Below, piece by piece: positions 33,421 to 45,490 of a DNA stretch of 64,000 bases. Position 1 is the stretch's first letter. Each line of letters opens with the position of its first letter. Below the pieces are notes generated by a model, which was given only the letters and a program-made list of their open reading frames with translations, did no database searches and was not told the DNA's origin. Made by a program: the position numbers and the translations under genes. The DNA is taken from positions 292,904,966 to 292,968,965 of the forward strand of contig CM057009.1 in the NCBI GenBank assembly GCA_029891345.1. The letters are read 5' to 3'. The stretch is from Dryococelus australis (lineage: Eukaryota > Arthropoda > Insecta > Phasmatodea > Phasmatidae).

Positions 33421-34555
33421 AGGGAGGAAGCACGAAATTTTTCAACATGGTAGTTGTACTAGTAAGCGAATGGAAACACACAAAGCACAATAAACCATCA
33501 TGAAATGAAGTAGGGGTGGTTTACATAAACAAGTAAACTCTTTCCCTTGATCTCAATTGTGTATTCAAAAATGGCTTCATTCGTAGATAAAGTTGAGTTC
33601 CCTTACGTCAGTTCAATTCTTAAATGTAGCCGAGTTTCCGCGTGTCAGTAAGGATAACAAGTTTCAATGGACGACTGTCTGGATAATAGAATTAATTATG
33701 TAGATAAATATCTAAACGAAAACTAAATATAATAATACTGCCAATCTATATTTGCATGGAACGCATATAAACACGACTTATACCACCACTATTAGGCTTC
33801 CAGTTGTCTGGTTGTCTAAGTTACACAGGAGGGATTGCTAGTAGTCGATTTCCACTTTAATTTTATTCAACATTATAATATTGTCTCTCTTAGATTCTTA
33901 AGAATGGGTGTAATAACAGTAGACCGGCTCTTGAGATACATATTAGCTACAATAGCAAAAGAGATAATCAATTTCTCTCCAAAAGCTTCCTGTAGAATGT
34001 ATACAGATGGTAACACACATTCTGTGGTTTGAAGGAACCAGATATTGGCAATAACGCACAGGTATTGTATGGTTGGTTGTGTTTACTTTGTGCCAGTGGC
34101 TTGCTAAAAAAAATAATTTATATTTTTATATTTTCTCGTAAGTGGTCTGCGGGATCGTTTTTTAGACAAATAATGTGTTATTTCATAAAGTTTTAAACAA
34201 ACATAGCATGTATAATCACTGACTGCGATAAAACAAATGGATAAAATCCTAATTAAAAATAAACGATCTCACTTAGTGGCCACCACAGTTACAGTATAAT
34301 CCGACACAAGTTGGGTGACCTCCGAAGAAGAAATTTCTAGGTTCCAGCGATAGTGGTGTAAATACAAACCTTAAACTGCCACTTTGCGAATTGGTTCCTT
34401 CTGGTTCTGGCTGTGGTTCTCCTTCAACGACCCAGTGCCAATCGAAGGGTGAACATCTAAAAACGAATATTCGACTCGAGGATCTGAGTCGGCTTTTTCT
34501 CTTGATTGCAGCCAACCCCATATTTTGCCATATGGATATTTCGGTCCAAGTGCTT
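33421..34555. other. No supported gene
   Basis: AT-rich sequence. Short ORFs at 33835-34032 (plus) and 34273-34663 (minus) show no domain. The minus ones lie opposite the start of the hAT fragment and are probably shadows. Confidence 0.35.
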
Positions 34556-35040
34556 AAAGGCCGTCAACTTACATTTCAAACAAGTTGGTAGCCTATCTAT
34601 CTTCAAATGGCTGCATACAATCAACGGCTTTGATGGTGTTTGTTTTTCTTTCGCCGTTGGCATGCTATATTGTGCCTAGAAAGCAATATAGCAATTGAAA
34701 TATGTAAAGCATTCACACTGAAAGGTTTCAGGAACTGTAAAAAAAACAATTTAAAAGTTTACAACAATGAAAAGTCTTTATCACATAGCCAAGCTTTTAT
34801 AAGTTTTCAGCAAATTAAAGCACCCTTAGAGAAAAAATTGTCAACACACATGGCAGCTCAGCAGAAAATTGCTTCTGAATGTTTTCTTGTTGTTATAAGT
34901 TTATTGAAATACCTAGCCAGGCAGTGACTGGCGGTGGGAGGTCACTTAATCAAACAGAGAAGGCAATTTGATGGAGCTCTTAAAACTAAGAAGTCTTGAT
35001 TTACCCCGCATAACTAACTGGCTACACATTGTTGTGTCTA
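34556..35040 (+). pseudogene. hAT transposase fragment (ZMYM1-like, TTF-type N-terminus)
   Basis: The plus strand contains a LTFQTSW segment, the usual R-S-F-Q-x-x-W lead-in to the TTF zinc finger. Next come KGFRNCKKNNLKVYNNEKS and LSHSQAF, matching the G-F-x-N-W-K-K...H-E-x-S-x-x-H block. ASECFLVVISLLKYLARQ follows, matching the I-x-F-L-A-R-Q block that starts the transposase core. After 34925 a stop and shifted pieces of the next segment (RGHDE...LLKLRS region) follow. No DDE core downstream is seen, so it is a short 5' fragment. hAT transposases cut and paste with 8 bp duplications; no ends were identified here. Confidence 0.6.
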
Positions 35041-35442
35041 GTTCTAAATGAAGAAAAGTGGCTCTGGGACCTGTTTCAATGTAATTGAATTTGTTTTGTT
35101 CTCTTTTGTTTCAATTGTTTCACAATTTAATTTTTCATGTGATACGTCTTACTTTATAAGCCATGTATCAATATTTACATTTTAAATCTATGTGCATGTG
35201 GTTCCTTGCCATAAAATCGTGATGTATATTAAACAGTCAGTAAAAAGTCGGTTTAGTATAACAAGTCTAATGTCTCCTCCCCCCCCTCCCTCGAAAACTC
35301 CATAGCTAACGATGCCCATGTAATACTCAGGTGAAACTAAACAATAAATAATTAAAAACAGCTCAGTCATCTACACTCTTAGGTCTGTTTAAAGAAGAAA
35401 ATTTATCATTAAATATCTATGCAACCTGTGTAATGGAACAAA
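35041..35442. other. No recognisable feature
   Basis: AT-rich, with a C-rich run CTCCTCCCCCCCTCCC near 35273-35290. No gene. Confidence 0.35.
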
Positions 35443-35914
35443 TAAAACCATCTTCAGCAGTCCTTGAAGGGTTATGTAACAGCAGAAAAATTATGAAAAT
35501 ATACTACAACATTCTCCACTGTCATCTACAACATATGCTATATATTTGGGTAGTATGTAATAAAACCATCTTCAGCAGTCCTTCAAGGGTTATGTAACAG
35601 CAGAAAAATTATGAAAATATACTACAACATTCTCCACTGTCATCTACAACATATGCTATATATTTGGGTAGTATGTAATAAAACCATCTTCAGCAGTCCT
35701 TCAAGGGTTATGTAACATCAGAAAAATTATGAAAATATACTACAACATTCTCCACTGTCATCTACAACAAATGCTATATATTTGGGTAGTATGTAATAAA
35801 ACCATCTTCAGCAGTTCTTGAAGGGTTATGTAACAGCAGAAAAATTATGAAAATATACTACAACATTCTCCACTGTCATCTACAACATATGCTATATATT
35901 TGGGTAGTATGTAA
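35443..35914 (+). repeat. Four-copy 118 bp tandem repeat
   Basis: TAAAACCATCTTCAGCAG recurs at 35443, 35561, 35679 and 35797, and the array ends at 35914. Units are nearly identical; differences are single bases such as CAGCAG/CATCAG and AACATATG/AACAAATG. This is a short satellite-like array with no CRISPR features: the repeat is contiguous, without variable spacers. Confidence 0.95.
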
Positions 35915-36557
35915 TAAAAAACTATTGAATAGTAGAGAAGTAATTCAAAATTGTGCCGTTAGGTACATTTCTGGGTATATCACTGAAAATTGTTAAAGAA
36001 TATGTATGCAGAACACGGAATGCAATAATTAAGTATGCCAATAGAAATAGATGATTCAGAAGATAGCATTAAAAATATTTGGATACTACACAAAAAGGAA
36101 CCTTATTTTAGTATTTAGAAGGGCTGTGCAGATGTGCACATACACAGTACCAGAAATGCCTGTAACACAGAAGAGAGGAAGGGATGCAAAAATGGAACAT
36201 AATTTTGTATTCTGATTATACTACTAACCGTATTGTAGTAGAGGAATAAGAAAAAAGTAACATAAACCGGAAATATTTAGGCACACATCTGCGAAATTGT
36301 AGCACCAAATCATATCACAGTTTTATGAAAAAAAATGTTTATGTTAAAAATGACATCTTATGTGCCTGCAAAAAAAAGATCGCTAATATCGAATATCACT
36401 ACATAAATTCATAATAGGTTTTACATTTAATTAAAAATTACATGTCTTGCACATTACCCTACAGAGTTATGAAAGTAATATAATATTACATATATCGGAC
36501 AGATATGTGTAATTGACGTAGTGTGTACTGAAAAGTAAAGTAATAACGTGGTCAACA
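35915..36557. other. No recognisable gene
   Basis: AT-rich. The sequence just after the 118 bp array does not continue the unit. Confidence 0.35.
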
Positions 36558-36824
36558 TTACTTGCAGTAATCACAAACATACTGTCCACCTTCGTGTCGA
36601 GAACAGTCCACATGTGCCCACATTTCGCCAAGCACACAACGTATCCACTCTTCTCCATGCACATCTCCAGAGAATCTTCCACTGTAGGAAAGGCACTCTG
36701 TATCTTCATGTACTGACACTGACACATTAGGAATAGACGAAACATCCCTAACGCTAATATCCTTAACAGTGTTTTCTGATGAGTTATCCGCATAATAGTT
36801 CAGCCGCAACAGCAACAAATTCAA
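36558..36824 (-). pseudogene. Degenerate zinc-finger tail of a pogo/Tigger-like transposase
   Basis: The end of the minus ORF reads CLSYSGRF, HGEEWIRCV, EMWAHVDCSR and YVCDYCK. This is the spacing of the PHD-like C4HC3-type finger at the C-terminus of insect DDE_1 (pogo/Tigger/jerky) transposases: C-x2-C, W-x-x-C-x-x-C-x-x-W-x-H-x-x-C, C-x-x-C. Two of the expected cysteines are changed (Tyr in CLSY, Gly in CVLG), so the finger is dead. No DDE core lies upstream within reach. A host PHD-finger exon is the alternative. Confidence 0.45.
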
Positions 36825-38487
36825 CCTGGAATGTGATTCTCGCTGGAAAATGCCTCAGCGGTATAGCAACAAATTGTATTCTATGTTAAGTACAATCAGA
36901 TGAATACAATGCTATTGTCTTACATATATGTACGAGTAGCTAATGTATTCTTTTCATTGACTGTTGGAAATATAATATGTAGATTTACTGACGATGTCTA
37001 AAAACTAAAAAATATCAGGAATATTGTTGAGTGCGTGCGTTGCCTTTAAGAAAGAATGGTCTTACATGTGATTTATGTTTAGGTTTATGGTTATGTGTAT
37101 GACATATGATGTCAAAAATTAGAAAAGTGTCACTATGGTTGTTAAGAGTTTGCTTTGTAAGTAGGATTGGTCTTAAGTATGATATATGTTCATTGCGTTC
37201 ATTATATTCACAGTCTTTAACTAAAAAAAAATATGTTCGCCACTTGTTGTAAATTAGATCTAATGTATCCTATTATAATATCAATTACGAAAGTGTACCA
37301 GACACTACGTTGTGAGATTTGATAATTTTTTAATAATGTGCTCAGCTGACAGCCAAAGTATTGTGTAACTATTTCTTGTGTCGCCATTTATTGAATTTGT
37401 ACTGTCCCTGAGAACGAGTCCTTTTGGACTAATGGGTATCTGCGATATTAAAATTAAAATTAAACATATAAATTACCGAAGTACCGCTATGATAGCATTG
37501 CTGACTTTAAAATTTAAATAGGCATAAAGTCGTAGTTATTGCAATAAGCGAATGTAAATGCATTAAAAATAACTTTTAAATAAAGTAAATCGCTAAGTTA
37601 TTCATAAAATATGTATTTTTGATTGTTCAACTACTGGTTGGTAACAGTTTAGCTTTAATTTTTTTTATTTTGTTGATGTTATTAAATGTTTAAGAGTGCT
37701 TTAAACGTGGTTTTATGTAGATATTCTTTTTTTTTTCTTTAAAACTTCTGGTCGTGGCGTTCCAATTAAAACCTTAAAAAATTTAAAATTCAAATTTAAA
37801 AGAAAGAAACAAAGATCAGAACCAAACTAATTATTCGAACACGGCCAAAGTTTCACCAAGTGAGTATAGTTACTAAATTTAAAAAAAATGTATGTACCTA
37901 TTTAAAATGAAGCGTGTAACCTATGTCATACAGTTAATGTCGTTAATTTAAAACTCATGATTTTTTTTTTTCGTAGGTTGCAAATCATTACGTTTCTGTG
38001 TATTGTAGAATAGCTGAAATTCGTCCCGATTCGTCTGCTCGTTCAGAGTACATGCGCTGCTCGTCCAGTATACATGCTCCGTGTCTGTTTACTTGTGCTG
38101 CAATTTACTGTAGAGCGGGCCATACAAGTTTCAGTGTAGTATTAAGTTCAATACAAAATAATTTGTCAAAAGTAGGGAGTCGAATACTTTGCCTTGAGGT
38201 AGGTATGTGTTATAGCTAAACGCGACTTCAGTTTGTTAGATTGGAATGACAGGATATGTAGCTTGTGTGTACTATGTATAGGCTATGCACGGTTAAGTGA
38301 GCGCTTTTTGAAGCTCTCTCATTTGGAATAGCAGTCAATAAATATAGTTTATTGTAACAATTAGACGTTAACTTTTGAGTTCGGTGAAATATATACACAG
38401 TGTCTATTAAATTAATGTATATATCGATTTTAAAAAGTGGTGGAAGGATTAAAAAAAAGCTCTGATAGGAAAAAAGTAACTATGACC
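36825..38487. other. AT-rich stretch without supported gene
   Basis: A few short ORFs without domains. A less AT-rich patch at 37975-38220 has one 73-codon ORF that I do not recognise. Confidence 0.35.
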
Positions 38488-38518
38488 TCAAAAGTGCTCA
38501 CTTTGCCGTGAACAGCCT
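38488..38518 (+). repeat. Dispersed 31 bp repeat end, copy 1
   Basis: TCAAAAGTGCTCACTTTGCC then GTGAACAGCCT. It matches 61907-61937 with three to four differences, and the last part is found inverted near 41768-41785. It is probably the end of a dispersed element. Confidence 0.55.
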
Positions 38519-39123
38519 GTAATACCGTATACGTCAGAGAAATACGTGTCACTTGCACCCGGCCCTTGAAAAAAAAAAAAAAAATTCTTGTTTGCACTGT
38601 GCACTGCAGCGGTGAACGCAACGGTGTGTGCGCAGATTCGACTCTCGCAGCTGCACGAAGTTCCATCTCGGCACAATAGAGCGAGGCACTGCTCGCGCGC
38701 GCTCAAGAAGCCGTGCACTCGAAGTGGCAAAACAAAGGAGATACCGTGCCACCAAGAGTTCTGCAACAGGGCGATAGATCCCATCGTATTCGTTCCCTGT
38801 AAAGAACAAGGGGTAGAGTATAGAACGAACACTCCCACGCTAGATCTCTGTGCACCGTTTGTAGCACATTTAGTGGCGGCGTGATCAATTAACATCACAC
38901 TCGCGGCCTTTTCAAACCTAAGAAAAAGTTGTGTTAAATTTCGACTTGGTCCGAAATATTACCTTTGATCTTAGAGATAGAATAATTTTTTTGTATGTAA
39001 GTATTAAATGTCATATTAAGATTATAGGAATCAGTGACCGGCATATAACTATTTATGTGTTTGTTTTTAATATCAATTTAAGCAATAAACTATTAGCTTT
39101 TCCGAAATGAGGTCTGTGGATTG
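38519..39123. other. GC-rich patch with overlapping short ORFs
   Basis: Positions 38590-38890 are GC- and CpG-rich and follow a poly-A run near 38570-38583. Four ORFs on both strands overlap here, none with a domain. It may be a retroposed sequence or a CpG-rich repeat. Confidence 0.3.
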
Positions 39124-39724
39124 AGGCCGTGTCTCAACTCGAAAGTGTGCTCACTCTCACTCGCCATTCTCACTCTAGCGAATTGAGACTTGTGCCCTCT
39201 GTAAACCTTCGGCATTATTTCTCTGACAGAAAAGGTAATAAATAGTGAAAAATAAAATATCGCTGGCCTCTCACTTTCCTCGATTAAATGTACAGTGTTT
39301 TATGAAATAGTAACTTTTTTTATTACGTATTTGCATGATTAAAAATATAATTTTTATGTGCAAAGCACAGTATTTAATAATATGCACACAATTAATCTAA
39401 ATGTAACGAGAACATATCATAATTTATGTTCCACATTAAATGGGATATTGTTGGTATTAGCTACACATTTCACAGTCGCAACGATTAAGTTAAGTCGATA
39501 AAATATTTCTAAACCTGCTTTAGAAACAAAAATTTATGTCTAGATATTTGAGGTTAGACTTTAAAACAACATGGCTGCCAGAGAGTGTGCGAGAGTGATC
39601 ACCGAGTGTACATCGTCGTTCACTCTTCCTCTCGCGCTCTCTCCTGCGAGTTGGACAGCAGAGAGGACTCATGTGACGTCAAGAGTGGGCGAGAGAGTAC
39701 TCTCAGCGAATTGGGACACCGTCT
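39124..39724. mobile_element. Candidate MITE with imperfect 18 bp inverted ends
   Basis: The left end AGGCCGTGTCTCAACTCG and the reverse complement of the right end AGACGGTGTCCCAATTCG differ at four positions. Internal CTCACTCTCACTC and GAGAGTG motifs recur in both subterminal regions. No target duplication is visible, so boundaries are tentative. The ORF at 39571-39783 lies mostly inside it. Confidence 0.4.
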
Positions 39725-39796
39725 CAGTATGTTTTTGCCATGATTTATCAGTCTGTCATTTAGGCGACATCATCACTTTTTAATTTTATTTGTTTA

Positions 39797-40408
39797 AGGC
39801 CAAGCTACAATTGATTTAGCACACGCCCAGCACGTGCGATAGTACAGAACATACGCACAGCTCGAATTTGAAAGCTACAATCAAAATAGCACACGCACAG
39901 AAACGACGGATGTTTACAGAAAACAGACGTGAAAATGAAAGGAAACGATGCTCGGTAAATTGTGCGTGCATGTGTTGGTAACACTGGAATGAAACAAATA
40001 CTGTTAACAGCATTGTTTACTCTGCTGCTCGTGTCTTAATTTGTAGAAATATAATATGTTATACCGTTCATCTTAACATAAATTGCTCGTACAATAACAA
40101 TTTAAATTAAAACAAGCTTCTGTTTATATGGCGCCAAACTCCTCAAGCACTAGTCTAATTCACTACTTTTGTAGCCATTTTCATCGTCACATGAACTTGG
40201 TGATATCGACGTTCTGATTGGCCACGCACGGCGCACGATGCACACGCACAGGAATTATTGAGTATAGCCCTAATTTCTGTGCTCTTCCCCTGGGCTATTT
40301 TTCTGTGCGTGTGCTATTGCATGACTGTAGCGAGTACCATGCTAATATATATAATCTACTTTCTGTGCCTGTGCTGTTTTCTGTGCTATATCAATTGTAG
40401 TGCGGCCT
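39797..40408. mobile_element. MITE, 612 bp, TTA target duplication
   Basis: The ends are AGGCCAAGCTACAATTGATT (left) and, read inward from the right, AGGCCGCACTACAATTGATA. Both continue into TAGCACA, giving about 27 bp of inverted repeat with four mismatches. TTA lies immediately outside both ends (39794-39796 and 40409-40411). A 3 bp TTA duplication fits the PIF/Harbinger group. Internal CACGCACAG/CTGTGCGTG motifs recur in inverted orientation. There is no transposase inside, so it is non-autonomous. Confidence 0.7.
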
Positions 40409-40411
40409 TTA

Positions 40412-42135
40412 CGAATGCATAAAATGGTGAGTATTATTCGTGCAATGTTGCTGCGATTCTGTTTATCAGTTATTAATTTCTTCAGAAACAAATTATAATT
40501 CAAAATCCTTTCAGCATGTTTAAACATCTAAACAATCTGAAGATACCAATATCCGAGAATGTAATGTAAAAACAGCCAAAAAAAATTTCTTGCTAAACTG
40601 TCAACAAGGCCATTTACACACGAGTAATGATATGTGATGAAAAATAGACATACTTAAATAAAGCCATTTTTCGCAGGGGAAAAAATCGATAACTGCACGC
40701 TGTGATTTTTAGGTTTAACTAGATGAGCACGTATAATTTAAAATCAACTCGCACATTTATCTTGCTACTCTAAACTCTAAGCAAGTTACCTGCTTCATAA
40801 TACAGCCTAACTTTATAAACTCACATGTTTCCAGCACTCGCACAGTTTAAATTTAACGTCCATAGGCACATCTCAATTTAAAAACAGACATGTTTTGAAA
40901 ATATAAATATTGTTTATATATTTATACAAGCTGGAAATTATTTGATTTGCAGTTGTTTCTGAGAAAATAAATTACTGGTAAATCGGAGTCCCAACAACAT
41001 ACACAAGAGTATTGCTCGATCAATACAACTAAAAATGAATAATTTATTCAGTCATAAACGAATAAAACTGACGAGATTACATCACTTCAATGAAAGATAT
41101 ATAATAAAATCATGGCAGACGCTTACCTACCTGAATCCACAAACAATATTTATAAAAAAAAAATTAATAAATTATTGCTTTAATTCATAGTGAATACTTA
41201 CTTTTTTTGTATAACTAACATGGGCAGCTCAAAAATCTTTCTTCAAATAGAAATGATTCTAAATAATCGATTTCCTTTTTTTTTTTTTTCACAGTACACG
41301 CAAAAACACTATAATTTGGATGAAAACTATACAAATTGTGCCCAGTTACATTTTTCTTCAATTTGGCGCCAACGATAACATACTAGTGCTGCTATCTTGC
41401 GGCCAGGTGTAAAAAAAATTAGTTCCTATGTTCGCCTATTTTGGTTTCGTAGGCATGGTTCCCTTATATAAACGCGCCCATAATCTGTGGAATTATCGCA
41501 GAATTTCTTGTGGCAGCTATCTTATGATATAAATATTTTTGATACAGACATTCCAACGACGTAGAAAGCAACCTCTGGAAGTGACTTTCCGGTTGTCTAC
41601 AATAAAAAAAAAAAGCAGTTGTACTTACCTTTGCACATTTTAACTTCCCTTACAAATAAATAAAAATATTCTTTAGTATTTTGTGTGAACCTGCTACAAT
41701 TCTCCAACAAATTTTCTTTTACATTGCTTCCGAAACATGGACTGTGTTACAATCGAAATAATCATTATAGGCTGTTCACGATGAAACCAGCATTTTTGAA
41801 ATCAACATTAGAAAAATGTCACTGCCCCTACCTGCATATATTTTTACTGGCGTCCTGAGTGACATGCGCCCAGTAAAGATGGTAACGATATATGGGAAGT
41901 AATTCCGTATCTTAACGTCGAATAAAAAGTGTTAAGAAACGATTTGTGATAACTTAAATTATTTATTTCGCTTTCTGTTTTTTTTTTTTCTTTAAATTCA
42001 TCGAAGTGTAAAAATGGGCAGATTTGCTAAATATTTACTTTTCTAACAATTTCACAGTTTCACTTGACCAGCGCATGAATAAAGTGATGAGGCACATGAC
42101 ATGTTAACCTTAGGTAAAGTAGAAGAATACACAAC
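40412..42135. other. AT-rich stretch without supported gene
   Basis: No protein or RNA gene recognised. An inverted scrap of the 31 bp dispersed repeat lies near 41768-41785. The ORF at 41190-41378 has no domain. Confidence 0.35.
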
Positions 42136-42141
42136 GTGCAT
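42136..42141. repeat. Target site duplication of Polinton 2, left
   Basis: GTGCAT, identical to 57805-57810, immediately outside the AGTAGT terminus. Confidence 0.9.
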
Positions 42142-42468
42142 AGTAGTAGGTGCGGGCGGATTTCACCCAACTTTTGATTAATAAAAAAGGGCTAATCCTT
42201 AATCCGATTTTAATCCAATAAAAAATTCTTAATACGATCTTAATTCGATTAAATATTTCTTAACCCGATCTCAATCCGATCAAAAATGGAAAGGGATAAA
42301 TGTATTGAAAGGGTTAAGATTATCGAAAGAGTTAAATCTATTGAAAGGGTTAATTATTTTTCTTGTTCTTTCTTTCTTTTTGGGTGGGAGAGGGGGTAGA
42401 GGAGCTCTGTACGATGTTGACGGTGTGGTGTTCTAACGGCGGATGACGAGAGTGGTGGGTCACGATAT

Positions 42469-42549
<81 letters not shown>

Positions 42550-43041
42550 AGAGTTAAGTGCAAGAGTGGGCTAAGGCAATTTTTTCTAATTCTTCTAATT
42601 TTGAGGTGTTTGTAGGGATGTTGGTGCTAGATAGAAGGGTTTTTACTCATATATCTAACACACGAGAGTGATTCAGAGTGTTTGAAAGATTTCTTAACAT
42701 GGCCTAAGTGTAATAAGTATGTTTTTTGGTGGGATATTGCTCTCAGATAGGCGACTTTGAAAGATGCGATTTACATGTTAAAAATCTGTTTTCGGAATGT
42801 AATTAAACATTAGAGAATTTCAGAGTGTTCTACATATGAATAAATTACACACATCGAATCGAAAATTTCAAACCACTATGTGAATAATAAGTGGAATTAC
42901 ATGCGTCTTAAATATAACATGAGTCTCGCGCTTAGCAATATAATTTTTATGAGCAAGAATTTCAACTACGTGAATAACATCTAATGTCGACAGGTACAAA
43001 CTCACTAAATGAAATCCAGCAAATCAGTATAAATAAATAAA
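42142..43041. repeat. Polinton 2 left terminal inverted repeat
   Basis: It matches the reverse complement of 56940-57804. Landmarks are a subterminal TATTGAAAGGGTTAA repeat near 42303-42353, a GTAGAGGAGCTCTGTACGAT block, GGTGGGATATTGCTCTCAGA near 42730, TTTCGGAATGTAATTAAACA near 42791, and AAATAAATAAACTG at the inner edge. It is longer than the right arm because of a (TA)n run. Confidence 0.9.
42470..42539. repeat. (TA)n microsatellite in Polinton 2 left arm
   Basis: About 70 bp of TA followed by a few TG units. The right arm has only ACACATATG at the same place. Confidence 0.95.
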
Positions 43042-43494
43042 CTGCAATACCAGTTTCAAGGCAATTTGCCCTCCTTGCTACAGTATTAATAACATGTTTT
43101 TTTCTAATGTTGGCTCCCCTGCTTCATGTTGCAGACCCTCTGAATGCATGCCCTGAGAGATTTTGCCCAACTCACTGTCCCTTCAACCTTACACAAGAGG
43201 CTGACTTTAAAATCAGTCAAAAGAAATTACAAGTCCCTGAAATTAAGTTCCCAGTATAAGCCCTAGATTTAACATTCAAATAACAACAAATATGTACTTG
43301 AATCAAGCAAACTACGATTTGTAAAATCACACAAGACTTATTTTATTTACTCATTAAAACAGAACTATTTTTTTAATAGATTCAAACAAGACATATTTTC
43401 TTCAATCGTAAAGAAATTTATTCTACAAGTACTCATTCATTAAGAAATGGTTTTACTATCAATTCAACCTATATGAGAGAAAAAGAAAATATGG

Positions 43495-43725
43495 ATATAG
43501 ATTTAGATGGCGCTTAACATCGATGTCTAGAGAGCCAATGAGGAGAGAAGTGCAGAGTCGCGCACGTGTAAGACTAGGGAAACGAGAAAGATTTCCAATA
43601 AAAACCCTTGTATCACTGGCAACTTCTAACTCGACATCCACACATTGCCAAACAATTAGTTTTTATGTTGTGACCCTCCCAGGGAGGCGAGCATGCTAAC
43701 CAATGTGTTTCCTCTCTTTTTGTGT
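43495..43725 (-). repeat. tRNA-derived SINE (family S1), copy 3, inside Polinton 2
   Basis: The minus strand starts TTGGTTAGCATGCTCGCCTC (A-box head). It ends GCACTTCTCTCCTCATTGGC, TCTCTAGACATCGATGTTAA and GCGCCATCTAAAT, matching the S1 tail of copies 1 and 2. The central part is diverged. It inserted after Polinton 2. Confidence 0.6.
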
Positions 43726-44907
43726 CTACCCTATAATGTTCCAACAGCAAAAATATATTCCATGTAACCTAAAATGTATATATTTAAATTTATTTAATAT
43801 TTTAAAAATTTCCGATGTAAGTTTAACGTAACACTTTGAATACAGGCAGAAATCATGTTTTTCGAACTTTGAAAATAGTGATTTCAACGTTATTTGTACT
43901 TTTTACGACTGGGAAAATATATTGGTATTATTACACAACTTGAGTTGAAGTTTATTTAAAAACTAGTTTAAATTATTATGTTTATCTTCTTCTCCAAGCA
44001 TCATCATGTTGCATCTTAAACAGGAACTCTTGTAATTTGTGTGTTTGTATGTAAAATGAAATATATTTTTTTTAATTTTACTGCACTGTGTTCGGTGTAG
44101 ACGTAGATTGTAGGCAAGGAGGGACAGAGGTTTTTGCTACCTACCTCTGTGAAGGTATGCGGGGCTTTGCTTTCAATAGATTCCCCTGGGATGTCACAAA
44201 AGTTGGCCGGCAGACCATCGTGTCCTGCTCCAACTTTCAAGTTGAATAGCCAGAGTGGACGAAGTTCCTCTTAAAGTACTAACCTACTTCCTCATTCCTT
44301 TGCAAAATAAACTTTATTCTTTCATCTATGTTTGATTTTCTCCATATTTTTTTGTAATTCCCCTCAGCCTTCAAAGTCTATGCAATTATTGTAAATTAAT
44401 AAAAGTACATTTTCTTCTTTGTGAAAGCAAGCAAGAAGTTATCCTGAATTTTTTAATACAAGTCATCAGCTTACAAATACTGATAGACGTCTACTCATAG
44501 CTTTGTTTTTTTCATTTTACATCAGATATTATTGGGAAAAAATTAGTGGCATACGGTACTAAAAAATAAATAATAACACACAATTTGTTTTTAACTTGAA
44601 TAAAAATGTTTTATAAAAAAAATTCATAATCACTTTCAAGACAGTATAAAATGTTAATCTTGGTATTAAAAATACTACATCGCAACTTTAAATGAAATAC
44701 AATCATTTTTTACTATTGCCTTCTGGAAAACATCACAACTTAAAATCATTACTTCATATTAAATAACGACCTTAAATGAAATACAAAATTATTTAGCTCT
44801 AACTTCTTACAAATGTTACACACCGAAATTGTTAATGCCTATTACATCACAAATTATGAAAAAAAAAAATACAATATTTTTTGTTCATCTTGTTAACATT
44901 TACATGT
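43726..44907. other. Polinton 2 interior, no recognised gene
   Basis: AT-rich. A less AT-rich patch at 44100-44245 gives a 74-codon minus ORF (PANFCDIPGESIESKAPHTF) that I do not recognise. An imperfect direct repeat of about 90 bp with TTAAATGAAATACAA lies near 44690-44800. Confidence 0.35.
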
Positions 44908-45110
44908 ACAAGACAAACAGGCTTTTTTAACCAAAAAACTCCATCTTATATCATTAATATGGTCGAAATATTAATCGTATCATATCCTGGTACAACTTCA
45001 AAAATATGAATTTACTCTATCAGTTACATATACAAGCCAAACAGGCTTTCTTAACCAAAAAATCCATCTTATGTCATTAAAACGGTCAAAATATTAATTG
45101 TACCATCCAC
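44908..45110 (+). repeat. Imperfect direct repeat, 124 bp apart
   Basis: ACAAGACAAACAGGCTTTTT at 44908 and ACAAGCCAAACAGGCTTTCT at 45032 start two similar blocks of about 80 bp that both contain CCATCTTAT and GTCATTAA/ATCATTAA segments. Confidence 0.7.
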
Positions 45111-45199
45111 CGTTCACCATTATGATATCAAAATGTGATTAGAGTGAAAAAGTTTACATCATTATATGATTGAAATAATACTAAAGATTCTTAATAAAC

Positions 45200-45490
45200 T
45201 TTCCATCATGAATGATTTTTCTTTAAAAATCATTACACCCGAATTAATTTCCTTGAAAATCGTTAAAACTGAATGAATTTTCATTAAAATCGTTACACCT
45301 GAATGAAATTTTTGTCAAACTGAATGATTAGTCTTTAAATTGTCTAACATTTTGTAGAATTTCGTTAAACGTTTTAAAAAATCGTTACAACTGAATGATT
45401 GATCTTTAAAAGAATTGTTAGACCTGAATGAATTTTATTTAAAATTGTTACAAGACAATGAATTTTCTTTATAAATCGTTAGAACTTTAT
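45200..45490. repeat. Degenerate AT-rich minisatellite, about 30-35 bp unit
   Basis: AAATCGTTACACCTGAATGA-like units recur about eight times with many changes (AATCATTACACCCGAATTAA, AATCGTTAAAACTGAATGAA and so on). Confidence 0.65.

Noticed and set aside
35443-35914. CRISPR-like array
   Set aside because: The 118 bp units are contiguous and nearly identical, with no repeat/spacer alternation. It is a tandem satellite.
38430-38898. Cluster of ORFs on both strands
   Set aside because: Mutually overlapping, running through a poly-A/T tract, and none with a motif.
42354-42563. 69-codon minus ORF with an IYIYIY run
   Set aside because: It is the translation of the (TA)n microsatellite in the Polinton 2 left arm.
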